A DNA stretch of 64,000 nt from Polytrichum commune (GCA_950295325.1 OX485804.1:23992001-24056000); one strand, 5' to 3'; shown: positions 36,490 through 47,718, counted from the first letter of the stretch. The notes: generated by a model not told the origin, from the sequence alone. Numbers and translations: made by a program.

Positions 36490-37398
36490 TCCATAAGAAT
36501 CGATCGACCCTCACTTGACCACACATAATCCTAGCAATTCCCCTCTTAATATTTTCACTTGTCTTGGTGTGGTTATAATTTTTTTAGGAGGTGAGGAAAA
36601 GAACCTGCAAGCCCACTTAGGTGAAAGAATCCCAATAGGGGATAGGTATGTTCATGTTAATTTTTTGGTTAAGTCGGAGCATCACCTCCGCACCTTCCCG
36701 CAAATTAACACTCACCACAATACCGATTGTGAGGGGGTGACCTTCCGAGTAGATTATGTTAAAAGTCGAGGCTTCACCCTTCAACTTCTCACACCATCCA
36801 CAATTCGGGAATTACCCTCTACAACGGATAACAACAATCACGAGTACAAAAGGCATTCCTTAATTAGTTAATGAGTTCACTTTGAAGAAATAAACATACC
36901 TTGAGCAATCGCATCCCCCTGTGAGTTAGCACTCCCCTCAATCGTGACTCAATGTAACAACACCATAAACTTTGTGAAATATTAATTTAATCTAGAGCAT
37001 GAAATGACAACTCCCAAAACTTTGAGACTCACCCCGAGGTGAGTGTTAAAGTTCAATGTCCTAAGGTGAATTTACCCTCTAATGTTTTAATGAGCTACTC
37101 GGTTATAGGTTCCTTTTAAGTTCTTAGCAAATCCCCAAAAAGGTTGAGGACGTACCTTCGCCGCGCTCCTTCCTCAAAAATGAATTTGCGTAATTGACAA
37201 TGCAATTCATTCCAAGGAATAGTTGAAATACAATGAATTCAAATGTAACCCAAAGAGAGAATACTTACCGAGTTTCGGGTGCTCCTTCCCTTCTCTCAAG
37301 TTTGTGTCTCCAATTTTTCCTAGTTGCCTCCAAGTCTCCTAGTCGCCTCCAAGTCTTGTAACTACCTTCCGCTTCGCTCCCGGTGGACACACCAATTA
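36490..37398 (-). other. 5' leader of element A
   Basis: About 900 bp between the 5' LTR and gag, without a sense gene. The antisense frame at 36515-36871 has no recognisable domain. Confidence 0.6.
37377..37394 (-). promoter_or_regulatory. Primer-binding site of element A
   Basis: Four bases from the 5' LTR, the minus strand reads TGGTGTGTCCACCGGGAG. The TGG start and position are those of a tRNA primer site. From memory the first 11 bases resemble the 3' end of plant tRNA-Arg(UCU); the tRNA is not certain. Confidence 0.7.
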
Positions 37399-39352
37399 TG
37401 TGAGGCCAAACCCCCCACCCTTAAGCGTCCGTAGTCCGAGTAGTGGGTTTGGGCTCACATTCCTCCGCGGTATTGGATTTGGACTTGGATGAGTCCATAG
37501 TGCAAGGTTCACCCTTCAAGTGGTCTTGGATTTAATTGGTGTCTCCATACCGTACATAAGCCTTTAAGTATTAAGAAATACTTATGTGACTTATGTCAAT
37601 CTCTCCCTCGCACCTTTGGTCTTTGCTTCCTTTGTCTTGCCATCGCGAGAGTGCTCCACATTCTTCATTAATTTGTGCACGTGGTTTATTTTTAAAGAGA
37701 GGATGCAAGTGTTAAAAAAAACACTATTCTCTATAGTCAATCTCAAATACATTTACTTGTGAAAGCCACACATAACACTAACTAGCATAATGTAACTAAC
37801 TACTTGTCTATGAGCTAATTAGGTAGGCTATCTACTAAGCTCCTTCATGAACCCATCTCTTTACTTTCTAATTACATAAACCTAGCTCCTTCATAAACCT
37901 AGCTCCTTCATAAACCCAGTTTCTTAGCTTCTAACTAAACAAACCCAGCTCCTTCATAAACCCAGCTCCTTCATGAACCCAGCTCCTTAGCTTCTAACTA
38001 AACAAACCCAGGTCCTTCATAAACCCAGCTTCTTAGCTTCTAACTAAACAAACCCAGCTCCTTCATAAACCCAGCTCTTTACTTTCTAACTAAACAAACC
38101 CAGCTCCTTCATAAACCCAGCTCCTTTATGAACCCACAACTTTGTAGTTGTAATCCCCAACTACCTCACTAATTATTCAAGCCCTTAACTAATCTTCCTA
38201 CCTAATTTCCCTAATTCTACTAACAACCCCTTTCTAATCACACAATTCTTCTCTAATCCTAAAATCCTAAAATCCTAGAGAGGAGAGGGGGAGAGAGAAT
38301 TTCCTAACTTCACTAAGACTAACTAATCCACACAAGTATATTTTTGCACTCATCACAACATCAAGTGCTCAACTCTTAAACATGGAACTTGCAACCACGT
38401 GTATTCAAAACATGAACTTTAAGTACCACAAATTGGAATCATGAATTAACTTTAAAATCCTTCACGTCAACACTAATTCTACCAAGAGGTCAAGCCCTCT
38501 TCAAGGCTAACAAGCCTTGGCTCTCAAACTAAAAACTAAGCACACACATGTGCTCCAATATGGCTTCCCACACCCACACTTATAACTCGTGGGGTGCCTT
38601 GGAGCACAAAGGAAAGAAAGGATGAGTGAGGGAAGAATGAGGGATTATATAGTAAGCTTGAGGGGGTGAGCACCCTCAAGGCTCACGATAAGCCCTTGAG
38701 ATTTCCTCCTACTTAGTAGGCGCCAATCCTATCTTCTAAGCCTTCCTCCCTCAAATGATCAACAAGGATCCTAATTCGAACATTTAACTAGCCTTGGCTT
38801 TCTACCTACCACACTTTACCAAACTTGGGATGCTTCAACCCAAACTTAGCCTCCTTCGCTTTCCGCCGCCATAACTTTCTCCCCTTACTTTCCCAAATCG
38901 TCGCTCACCACTTAATTCAAACCACGATGCTTAACTCGTGATTTGATTGGTGCTTTGAGAATTTGCTTATCCTCCACCTTGCATTCTTCCTTGGGCCTTC
39001 CCCATTAAGTGGCCATGATGAGGTGGTCCACTTGTGCGCTCCATGTGATCCTCCATTCATCCCAATTCGAATGCACTTGCCTCTTGAGTCACTTTGGTTG
39101 TCTCCATCCATTTGTACTAGCCTACTCACTAACTACTCAATCCAAGTTCTCCTTACCTATCCTCATTCACTCAAATCCTTCCGAAGGTAAAAACACAATA
39201 ACAACTCACATCCTAGCCTCTTACAACATGGTACTTCTAAGACTAACATTTCACTCTTTTTATATTTTTGTGAAGTAACATGCTACTTCAAAGTGCATCA
39301 ACTAACGTTTCAAGGGTCTAAGACTAAATGTGGGCACCCTTTTGGGCTCACA
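37399..39352 (-). repeat. 5' LTR of element A
   Basis: Same length as, and apparently identical to, 28235-30188; the promoter TATA box is at about 38646-38658 (minus). Confidence 0.95.
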
Positions 39353-39357
39353 GCGGA

Positions 39358-40303
39358 CCATGTAAACATGGCCCGAACCGTTGGTCCGGACCAAGTAACG
39401 GACGCGCCAAGATTACCCAACGGACCGGAAGTAGCGGTTACAACGGGTTTATGACGGTTGAGGGAAAAACCGTCGGAAAACAGTTGTAACCGTTTTCCGT
39501 TAAACCAAACAGTAACAGGGGAAGGAAGAGGGAGGAGGGATATTTAAGGGTCCCTTCCTTCTCCTTCCCACTTTTTTCTGATTCATAAACGACGAAATTG
39601 CTGAGAGAACGAGTGGTGAGGTTGTTGTCATTTCGAGCCGCCAGTAGGTGGATTGCTGGGACTCAACACTTTTCGGTCACCGGCAATTGGCTTGCCGGGA
39701 CCCTGTAGCAGTTAGACGGAAGAGAGGAAATCCGGAAAAGAGAGAGAGTCTGCAAACCGGAAGGTTAGAGAGGAGAGAGTTTCCGTACTTGAGATGGAAG
39801 TTGAGAAAAGAAAGGAAGATGCCGGAAACACGGGAAGAAGATCAGAGGGAGCTCATCCCGATCCCGCTCAAAGCTCTCATACCTGCAATTCCAAGGGAGG
39901 GCCGGGAATTGCAGGAGCTAGCGGAGGATCTCCGGGTTATGGGCTGTGCGGGATTGCTTGCCAAACCCTGGAACCTCCGAGCGGAAAACACCCTCCGGGA
40001 ATTTAAATTTGAGAGAGGTAATCAGTGGTTAGGGACCAAGAGGAGGGATCCGGATAATTGGACTCCGGATGTGTGGAATAGGGTTTACGGGTTCCCGAGG
40101 GGAATTGCAGAGGGATGGGCCGGCCGCCGCGATGGCCTATTCGCTGGGAAGTTTAGAGGGGACGCGGACCCAAAGGACGGATTCCACCTCGGGAATTGCC
40201 GGAATCTGAGGGAGCGGAGAGTGTTAGAGTTTCTCCTACCCATCCTTAATCCGGACAAGCCAAAGCGGATTAGCCTCACCATGGCTAACACCCTGTTTGG
40301 TGC
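39358..40303 (+). mobile_element. Element C, second part, with an unrecognised ORF
   Basis: Continuation of 28032-28234 after element A. It has a promoter-like stretch (GGATATTTAAGGGTCCC near 39538) and then an ORF interrupted at 40303 by the family-B LTR, preceded by GGTGC (possible target duplication, 40299-40303). The rest of element C should lie left of the window if the inversion is correct. Confidence 0.5.
39648..40303 (+). CDS. Unknown conserved-looking protein, truncated by the family-B LTR
   Basis: The frame opens upstream and reads charged N-terminal sequence, then a denser region with 'WTPDVWNRVYGFPRG', 'GLFAGKFRGDADPKDGFH', 'RRVLEFLLPILNPDKPKR' and 'TMANTLFGA', cut at the LTR start. 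The Trp/Gly-rich motifs look like a folded domain and I have an impression of similar ORFs in bryophyte repeats, but I cannot name it. The true start is uncertain; an ATG at 39817 (MPETREEDQREL) is an alternative. The last 16 residues of the open frame are LTR sequence. Confidence 0.5.
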
Positions 40304-43144
40304 TGTGAACCCTTTGAGTGGTCCACCACTCTGCGGGATCACTTTTAGTTAGAATGTTAGGATTAAAAGTTAGAATTGATAGGGAATTTAGGAAAAATTA
40401 GTTCATTTAGCATTTAGCCTAGAAGAAGGAAGGTCAAAATGAAACTAAGTAGTGCTAGAAGATAGCAAAGTAGAAAAAAATATGCTAGCTAGTAAAAACA
40501 ACTAGCTAAGCAAATATTAGTAGATGCTAGTTATTAAGCAAATGTTAGTAGATGCTAGCTAAGCAAGTGTTAGTTTATTAGTTAGTGTGAGGCACACAAG
40601 ACTATTGGAGGTGTTTTACGTAAGAAGATAAAATCGGCGTGAAGAATTTTGAAGACAAAAAAGAAAGAGAGCAAGGGGGATACTTGCCCACTTGCCCCCT
40701 TGCCAACTCGATGGCGGAAAAATTAGAAAGATTTCTAAAGGTTTTTTGTCGGAGCCACCTCGGCGAGAGGGTGGCAACCTCAACCGGGAAAACCCCCGAG
40801 CCAAAATTTCGGGAAAGGGTTTGAAAAATGGATCCGGTGGAGGAGGGGTCCAACCCTTTTGTGAGAGGGTTTAAAAAACCCCTCCTTCCACCTTGTAGCT
40901 CTCTCTCTTTCTCTAGTTTTTGGGCGAAGCCCTGCTTCAATGTAGTTAGGAAAAAATCCTTTAGCATGTATTCTCAATGGTCTAAAAGAAAGGCTTGAGA
41001 ACCTCCTCTACTCTCTCTCTCCTAGTTAGGTTGTGTGTTTATTAACACACCAACAAAATTATTCCTTCTTTTGTAGAGGTAGGTTGGATGGTAGAGTTTT
41101 GAGTAGAGGCATTATAGACCTCATCTGCCAATGCCCTGAAGGCTTAGTTCAAAAGCTAGAACAAGATACTTATCATTTTTCTCTTAGAGAGATTTCATAT
41201 AGCTATCCATAGCCGTTTCCCATTTGTGATTTGGTTGAGATGACAATTAGTTATGGATTTTCAAAGATGGAGTAGAAAAACTGGGTGGTCTTGTGGGTAG
41301 CGGCTGCTGGATCAGACCTGCGAGCCCAATAGGAATTTTAATTCCAAGAAATTATATTTTTCCCAAGTAGAACTTTTGTGTAGCTTTCCAAAATGGCTTA
41401 GAACATTTGATTTGAGCATGATTTGAATTAGATATGAATTGTGCAAGATGGGACACATAGTTTGAGAACTTTTGGTTGACTGCTGCATTACAGAGGACCT
41501 GCTGGGTTCACTTCGGCTTACCTTTCTAATCACATATTTTTATCAAATACATCTTTTTAATATCTCTCCAGGGTCATATAGAACGTTTGATTTGACTAAG
41601 ATTTGAATTAGATATGAATTGTTGAAGGCGAGATACATAGTTTAAGCCTTCTTGATTGACTGCTGTGTTACAAGGAGTCCGCTGAATTTCTATTAGCTTA
41701 ACCTGCTGATGTCATAATTTTTCTAGTTAGAGCTTGTTCATAGCTTTCCAATGGTATAAGGAAAGCCTAGATCCAAGTAGTAAGGAATGTGCTATGAATT
41801 TTTGAAGTTAGAAGGTAGATAGGTGGGTTGGAAGGGTCGGTTGAATCGACCTCACACTTCCAACCCTCATAACTTTTGCATTTCTTATCCGATTAGAGTG
41901 ATTTTTAGATCATTGGAAAGATAATTTGGTGCACTAAGTATAAATATTATGCTTAGGATTAAATTACAGGGCAGAATAACACTTTATATTTTAATTGTTA
42001 ACTAAGGTACGCTTACTACCAAACTAGTTACAAAGAAGGAGGCAAGGTCGACGCTCGGAAAGTGGAGCAAGGAAGGAGGTAGCGGCTCGGCCTACATCAA
42101 GCCCAAATCAACCGAGGAAAATTGAGGTAAATTAACTAACCTTAAGCCTTCCATTTAGGATTGGAGGGAGCACGGCTAAGGTACGCATCTCTAAACCCAC
42201 TCACCTATCTCGTAAGGTCAAGTGGCTTGACCACTTGACCGCCAAGGGAGTACCCAATTCCATTGTTTTCGGGGCCCTTGGTATGTTTTGTGGTAGTAGC
42301 TTCATTTATTAGCAAGTTTCGTGTGTGGTAAGTCGGATTAATCACCGACACGACCACTCTGAATGTTGTTGGTGGAAAGGTGGGGTTAATGACCCGCGAA
42401 TCCACTATTATGTTGTTGGCCCCATAGATTGGGAGTAATGGCCCCAATTTATGAAGATTGCGCAACAGGTTGAACCTACAGGTCGCCCGTCACCCTGGTC
42501 CCATTTAGTTGCATTTCGTGGTCTATCCAGTGTAAACACATTTAACAATCAAAACATACAAAATAAATCGTAAACCCTTGTTGGCAAGAGACCCGAGGTA
42601 AGGGGTGATGCCTAATATGTTAATGTAGTAAGTTAGGACGTGCAAACAAAAGTAAGTAATTAAGAAGGAATTTGTGTGAAGGGTGGGACTTAGGCCAAGT
42701 TCCCCCGCTTAGAAAACTAAATAGAACTAAATAAAGAAATAGGAAGAATTGAATGGTCCATCAAATTGTCGTTATTCCGTTCGTTGAGTTAGGGTGGTAT
42801 GAGTCACACCCGGTTGGATATATCAGAACCATCCCAATTCACAAATTAGGATTGCCTTGGTTTCAAGGCTGGTGCGTCTGCGCGTAGAATAGGTTGTAGG
42901 TTAAGGTTAGAACTAGATATGAAATTGGTTAGTGGAGTTTAAAGCCACACTAGTAAAAAACTAAGGCCTAACCTCCGGAGGTACTACGACGCATATTTAA
43001 TCTCCCTTAAAAATCTAACTACTCACGTTATACACCTATCATCCGGGTTCGGCTTGGGCGCCTGCAAATGCAGGCCACCTTCACCGAAGGGCTTGTGTGA
43101 TACTTTTAGGCTCCCTCGAAAGGGGGTGGCCCAAAAGTACCACA
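40304..43144 (+). repeat. 5' LTR of the family-B gag-protease element
   Basis: It starts TGTGAACCC at 40304 and ends GTACCACA at 43144, directly before a primer-binding site. The first 1,679 bp are the inverted match of 1-1678. It could alternatively be two abutting pieces: a 16-bp near-perfect inverted pair lies at 43095-43110 and 43129-43144. Confidence 0.65.
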
Positions 43145-43148
43145 TAAT

Positions 43149-43166
43149 TGGTGCGTCCGCCGGGAG
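43149..43166 (+). promoter_or_regulatory. Primer-binding site of the family-B element
   Basis: TGGTGCGTCCGCCGGGAG, four bases after the LTR end, 15 of 18 bases like the site in element A. Confidence 0.7.
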
Positions 43167-43282
43167 GGTGGATGCCCCTGCCATACTCGGATAATATTTC
43201 TTTGAGTACTTATACGTTTAGACTAAGAGAAGAAGAGTTTAGTCCAATAGAAGTTAGTCATACGTCATGGGCCACATGTGCT

Positions 43283-46200
43283 ATGGTTAGTACTAGGGGA
43301 CGATCGTACGACACCCCAACAACAACAACCGCATTTGCATCGGAGGCAACACCAGGTAAGAGGTCGAAGAACGAACCACCAAAACCCGGAAAGACTAAGG
43401 AAAATAAATATCAAGGTCTAGGTCCAGAGTCCGAGCGCGAGAGGGAGAAATCCCCCACCCCACAAAGTCCGGTTAGGGTGGCACGACCCCAACTCATGGC
43501 GAATCCTTTGGATGCAATGATGGCTCCTAGAGGGCCTCCCATTGTAATGCCACAAGCATTAGCGCCAAGGGCGATGCCGAGTTATTTTCCGAAGTTCGGT
43601 GGCCTCCCGCATGAGGATCCTTCAACCCACATTGAACGATATATTGAGGTAATGTTGGCCAACGTGATAGCCGAAGACACGTACAAACTCGTTTGGTTTT
43701 CTACTACGCTAGAGGGTATAGCGTATGAGTGGTACCGATCCCACGATGAGGGGACATTTAGGGACTGGCGAGCATTGCAGACGGCATTCCTTAGACAATT
43801 TAGACCGGAAATGGGCCAACAAAGCGCACTCGTGGCGTTAACGAACATGCGGCAAGGCCCATCCGAGGGTATTACATCATACATCCGACGGTTCGAGACG
43901 GTGGTAACTCGTTATGTAGGAACCCTTCTCACAAATGACACGATTAAATTCTACTTCATACAAGGGTTCAACAAACAAGGTACAATCCGAGAAATTCTTA
44001 ACTCCAACCCTCAGGATTTGGAAGAAGCTAAAGCCGAGGCTAGGAGGATCGAAGGTGTAGACAAACAAAATGAGCGGATGTGGAATTGCACTATTGCACC
44101 TGTGCCAGCCTTCCTACCCACAACCTACATTCCTCCCGAGCAGAGTAAGCCTCCTCAGCTGGAGCCATCCCGACCGGATGCATACGCAGTCCACCGAGCG
44201 GCCCCGGTTCCTTTGGCTACGAGGCCACCCCCTGAGCTCTTAGCACTCCCTAGCCCTCCGAGCCACACCACAATCGAGGAGCTAGAACTTAGAGTTAAGA
44301 AGGCCAACGACGAGTTGAGGAGCGATGTCATGCAGTCGCTCAAGACCCTCACAGAGCAGCTAACAATGGCAATCACGTCTAGGCCCTTAGCACAACCAGT
44401 TCCGCCGGCCTCGGAGGCGGGTAATTATGGCACCAACATTTGGTGTCGTAATTGCAACAAACCTGGCCACAGTAATCAATTTTGCACGGAGCCTAGGTTC
44501 ACAGGTAACCTAGTAGCCCCACCCCCCCGTCCACAACAAGGCCACTCCCAGACTCAAGCCCGGAACAACGGTAAAGGAGTTTGTCCCACTTGCGGCAAGG
44601 TTCACATTTTGGGGCCAGGTAAGTGTTGGATCGAGACGGGGGTGGTCTGCAACCATTGTGGGGGTAATCACCCGGTCGATAATTGTCGTAGGATTCTCGC
44701 GGAGCGACCCTCCCATTACTCTCAGCTGAATCAACAACTTCCGGCATTCTTCTATGATAGGAATCAACAGAACCAAGGAGGAATGTCGGTTAATTATCAC
44801 CAAGGTAACCCTCAAAGCAATGGCCAACAAAACTACGGTCCACCCAACCACCAAAACCAAGGTAATAGGGGGAACAACTATCAAGGTCCACAAAATTTGT
44901 ACCCTCAAAACCCCCCAGCCGGTGGTAGGCAAGCCGACTCGAACTTGGTAGGAATGGTAAGCCAACAGTATGTCCCTCAGATGGGCTGGAACCAACCGAA
45001 TAGGTTCAACAATGGACCCCAAGTTGCACAACAAGGTAATACCTTCAATAACTCCCCTAATGAAGGCAACCCATTCTATGGGTACCAAATGAACCAAGGT
45101 CAGGCTTATGGTCTTAACGGTCAGTATACCGACAACCCTCCTCAACATCTTATGGGGAGTGGACAGGATACTAACCAACAATGGGCGCAAAACATGAATG
45201 GGCCTCCAACATCCCAAGGTCCCCTTAACCTTGGTCATGCACAAACCCAAGACGCGAGGTTCATTGATAACAATAGGGCGAGCACAAGTTGTTCAGCTCC
45301 ATTCCTTCCTATCCCAAACGATAGTCATAGCAACTTCATCTCTCACGAGCTAGCCGATTCTTCTTTACGGGCTATCCTGGTTCCCCCTAAAAAACTAAAG
45401 CAGAAAATAGACGTGGCAGTGGTCACTAGGGCTCAGAAGAGGGCACAAACCGTGATGGGTGAAGGTTCCGAGAAGTCGAATGAGTCTGAAAAGTCACCAA
45501 AATTCGCAGAACTTCCAGAGTTCTTGCAGAACGCAGCCCTTAAGGCTAAGGTTCCCACAACTTCCCTAGGGCCTAACCCGGATGACGAACCGGTAGAAGA
45601 GCCATTTCTGGAGGAAGAGGAAGACCTCTTCCGATTTGTGGATAGACGAGACGCATGGGGCAATGGCCTGCCCGCTAACTTCCCACCGAAACCCCGGCCT
45701 AGTCGCGCCTTTAACCCGGCCGAGGACTACGACCTTTGGTCAGACCTTTGTAGCCTACGAGCCAACATTTCTTTGGCACAACTAATTCAAGTAGCTCCCG
45801 CCTTAGGAAAGGAATTCAAGGAAGGAGCCACCCAGGTTAGGAAGGCTAAAATCCCAACGATGGCAGTTGAGGTCCGAAGAACCCCCCTAGGGGACGAAGG
45901 ACCAATCGAGGTGGAGGTTGAGATTATGGACAAAATAATCCCGCACACCCTGGTTGATGGGGGTAGTGGGATCAATATTATGCCACTCTCAACGTTGGAA
46001 AAACTTGGCCTCGAGCTCACTGGCCCTTCACCCTTTGTTATCAATGTCGCGGACCAAAGACAAGTCACCCCCCTTGGACAGGTAAAGGATTGCTTGATGA
46101 AAGTCGGGGGAGAAGTCTATACGATCACGTTTCAAGTTTTGAGGCTCCCTGTAACATCCAAAAGTTATCCGATACTTTTAGGTAGAGACTGGCTTCGGAG

Positions 46201-47188
46201 AGCAAATGCCACAACCGAGTGGTCTACGGGTACCTCCCAAATAACATTTGGGCCCCCTCACAACAGAACAACGACAAGAATTGCACTCCGTAAGCCTTCG
46301 ACAGAATTCACGGAATCCGACCTACCCAAGTCGAAGCCAGAACCCAACATAGTTTCGGTAGACTTAGCCAACCAAACATTGGGCATTAAGACCCATCTAG
46401 GCCCAGTAAAGGACATGGGTCCTGGCCTCTATGGCTGGGAGGACACAGGTGAGTTCACAGCATGGATGGAACTCAACCCGGAAGAAATTCCCAACCACAC
46501 CCAGGTATATGCGATCACCGCCACCGAGGACACGTCACGTGGACACACCGGATTCGTGCTCATAGCCGATGACCTACCGCTTGAGTCAATTTATTCCTTT
46601 GAGATTGATGGCACGCAACCTATAGTCCTAGAGGACCTCGTGCTCGAAGAAGATATTGTTCCATCCTTGCATTTCAAGAACACCTCTACCGGAATTCAGG
46701 TAGGCCATGATTTCGCGTCATATCCTTCGGTGCCAAACGATTGGTATAAAGGTCCAACCAACCAAATGCCGTTTGCCCTTGTATACGGGATTGAAGCAGT
46801 GCTCCCAATCGAGTTGGAGATCCCCTCTTTGCGAATTGCAGTTGATTCACGACTTACGGTAGCCAAGTCACTATCAGATAGGTTGCTAATGTTAGAGAGT
46901 CTTAGCGAGCGACGACGAGCTAGTGTGCAACATCTCGAGGCGATGAAACGGAGGCGCAAGGCCGTCTTCAACAAACGACACAAGGTAAGAACTTTGCAAC
47001 CCGGGACGTCGGTAATGCTCCAAGATGCGAGGAAACTGGAGTTCCCAGGTAAGTCTCACGCCTTGTGGTTGGGCCCTTTTTGGGTCACGAACGTGTATGA
47101 CAATAATTCGGTTCAATTGGCTACACTTGATGGCACATATTTCCCTACGCGAACTAACGGGGGTCGGTGTAAGTTGTATAATGTGTGA
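43283..47188 (+). CDS. Gag-protease polyprotein with reverse transcriptase/RNase H/integrase core deleted
   Basis: The open frame extends back to 43148, but ATG 43283 (MVSTRGR) parallels the start of element A's protein and is preferred. Gag has 'WYRSHDEGTFRDWRALQ', a CCHC knuckle (CRNCNKPGHSNQFC, cysteine codon at 44444), a second Cys/His box and a long Asn/Gln-rich region. A protease 'LVDGGSGINIMP' has its Asp at 45956. At about 46745-46765 the reading passes directly from 'SVPNDWYKG' to 'MPFALVYGIEAVLPIE'. In element A these points are separated by the reverse transcriptase, RNase H and integrase catalytic core. The C-terminal integrase tail is retained in frame to 47188. With no stop codon in 3.9 kb, the deletion product appears to have been maintained as a coding gene that would depend on a helper for reverse transcription and integration. 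Confidence 0.9.
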   Translation: MVSTRGRSYDTPTTTTAFASEATPGKRSKNEPPKPGKTKENKYQGLGPESEREREKSPTPQSPVRVARPQLMANPLDAMMAPRGPPIVMPQALAPRAMPSYFPKFGGLPHEDPSTHIERYIEVMLANVIAEDTYKLVWFSTTLEGIAYEWYRSHDEGTFRDWRALQTAFLRQFRPEMGQQSALVALTNMRQGPSEGITSYIRRFETVVTRYVGTLLTNDTIKFYFIQGFNKQGTIREILNSNPQDLEEAKAEARRIEGVDKQNERMWNCTIAPVPAFLPTTYIPPEQSKPPQLEPSRPDAYAVHRAAPVPLATRPPPELLALPSPPSHTTIEELELRVKKANDELRSDVMQSLKTLTEQLTMAITSRPLAQPVPPASEAGNYGTNIWCRNCNKPGHSNQFCTEPRFTGNLVAPPPRPQQGHSQTQARNNGKGVCPTCGKVHILGPGKCWIETGVVCNHCGGNHPVDNCRRILAERPSHYSQLNQQLPAFFYDRNQQNQGGMSVNYHQGNPQSNGQQNYGPPNHQNQGNRGNNYQGPQNLYPQNPPAGGRQADSNLVGMVSQQYVPQMGWNQPNRFNNGPQVAQQGNTFNNSPNEGNPFYGYQMNQGQAYGLNGQYTDNPPQHLMGSGQDTNQQWAQNMNGPPTSQGPLNLGHAQTQDARFIDNNRASTSCSAPFLPIPNDSHSNFISHELADSSLRAILVPPKKLKQKIDVAVVTRAQKRAQTVMGEGSEKSNESEKSPKFAELPEFLQNAALKAKVPTTSLGPNPDDEPVEEPFLEEEEDLFRFVDRRDAWGNGLPANFPPKPRPSRAFNPAEDYDLWSDLCSLRANISLAQLIQVAPALGKEFKEGATQVRKAKIPTMAVEVRRTPLGDEGPIEVEVEIMDKIIPHTLVDGGSGINIMPLSTLEKLGLELTGPSPFVINVADQRQVTPLGQVKDCLMKVGGEVYTITFQVLRLPVTSKSYPILLGRDWLRRANATTEWSTGTSQITFGPPHNRTTTRIALRKPSTEFTESDLPKSKPEPNIVSVDLANQTLGIKTHLGPVKDMGPGLYGWEDTGEFTAWMELNPEEIPNHTQVYAITATEDTSRGHTGFVLIADDLPLESIYSFEIDGTQPIVLEDLVLEEDIVPSLHFKNTSTGIQVGHDFASYPSVPNDWYKGPTNQMPFALVYGIEAVLPIELEIPSLRIAVDSRLTVAKSLSDRLLMLESLSERRRASVQHLEAMKRRRKAVFNKRHKVRTLQPGTSVMLQDARKLEFPGKSHALWLGPFWVTNVYDNNSVQLATLDGTYFPTRTNGGRCKLYNV

Positions 47189-47718
47189 CAGGTGCAACTA
47201 GCGGATTAAATGCGATGTGATACCTTTAGACCCAAAGCAAAGGCGGAGGGTTTCAAATTCCTGCAATAGGTGCTAGGTTAGAGGTCGGCCCTCCGTGGTC
47301 ATTGTTTGAAGGAAACCAGTAGGGGGACCTTCTTTCTTCAGCGCCTGGGAATTGCTCTTGTAGTCCGAACTCTCTCCGAAGAGGAAGGAAGCGGGTTGAA
47401 AGTTTTTTCTTCTATAGCTCCAAGTTGCTCCCGCAAGGCGGAGGGGGTGTCCTAGATAGACACAAACCCAGTCCGGTGGGGGAGTGTGGCGGCTTTGAAG
47501 TGTTTTTTGGCTTTAGTATAGTACTATCTTTTTTTTCTCTCCTCTTCACATCTTTAAACGGATAAAAGTGCAAGTAATAATAAGAAATAAAAAAAACAAA
47601 ACAAAAATATATGTGTAAGTGGTGGTGTGCATGCAGGTGACCGTGTACCCAGGATTGGCGTGCGAGCAAGAGCTGGTGTTCGTAGCGCTCGAACGAGCAG
47701 CTCCCCTGATGGCCGACA
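47189..47718 (+). other. 3' end of the family-B element, poorly defined
   Basis: No gene. A purine-rich GGTGGGGGAG at 47477-47486 precedes TGTGGCGGC at 47487, a possible polypurine tract and LTR start. The element ends GGCCGACA at 47718, before the CCATA duplication. Neither this start nor this end matches the 5' LTR (TGTGAACCC..GTACCACA), so the 3' LTR is truncated or belongs to another element. Confidence 0.4.

Larger units (their letters stand above)
28235..39352 (-). mobile_element. Element A: complete Ty3/gypsy LTR retrotransposon, 11.1 kb
   Basis: Two LTRs of 1,954 bp (28235-30188 and 37399-39352), an exact 5-bp duplication and one long gag-pol ORF on the minus strand. Transcription runs leftwards: the 5' LTR is the right-hand one, and a TATA box is in that sense. 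A primer-binding-site-like sequence abuts the 5' LTR. The LTRs have a constant 9,164-bp offset and I saw no difference between them, so the insertion is young. It sits inside element C. No polypurine tract is visible beside the 3' LTR. Confidence 0.95.

Noticed and set aside
36515-36871. 118-residue plus-strand ORF in the leader of element A, possibly an antisense accessory gene
   Set aside because: No domain, no support beyond being open; gypsy antisense ORFs exist but nothing here distinguishes it from chance.
1-41982. Reading the inverted 1.68-kb copies as terminal inverted repeats of one giant DNA transposon
   Set aside because: The inner flank at 1679 pairs with 47723 through a 5-bp duplication, the copies begin TGTG like the other LTRs here, and one of them leads into a primer-binding site and gag.
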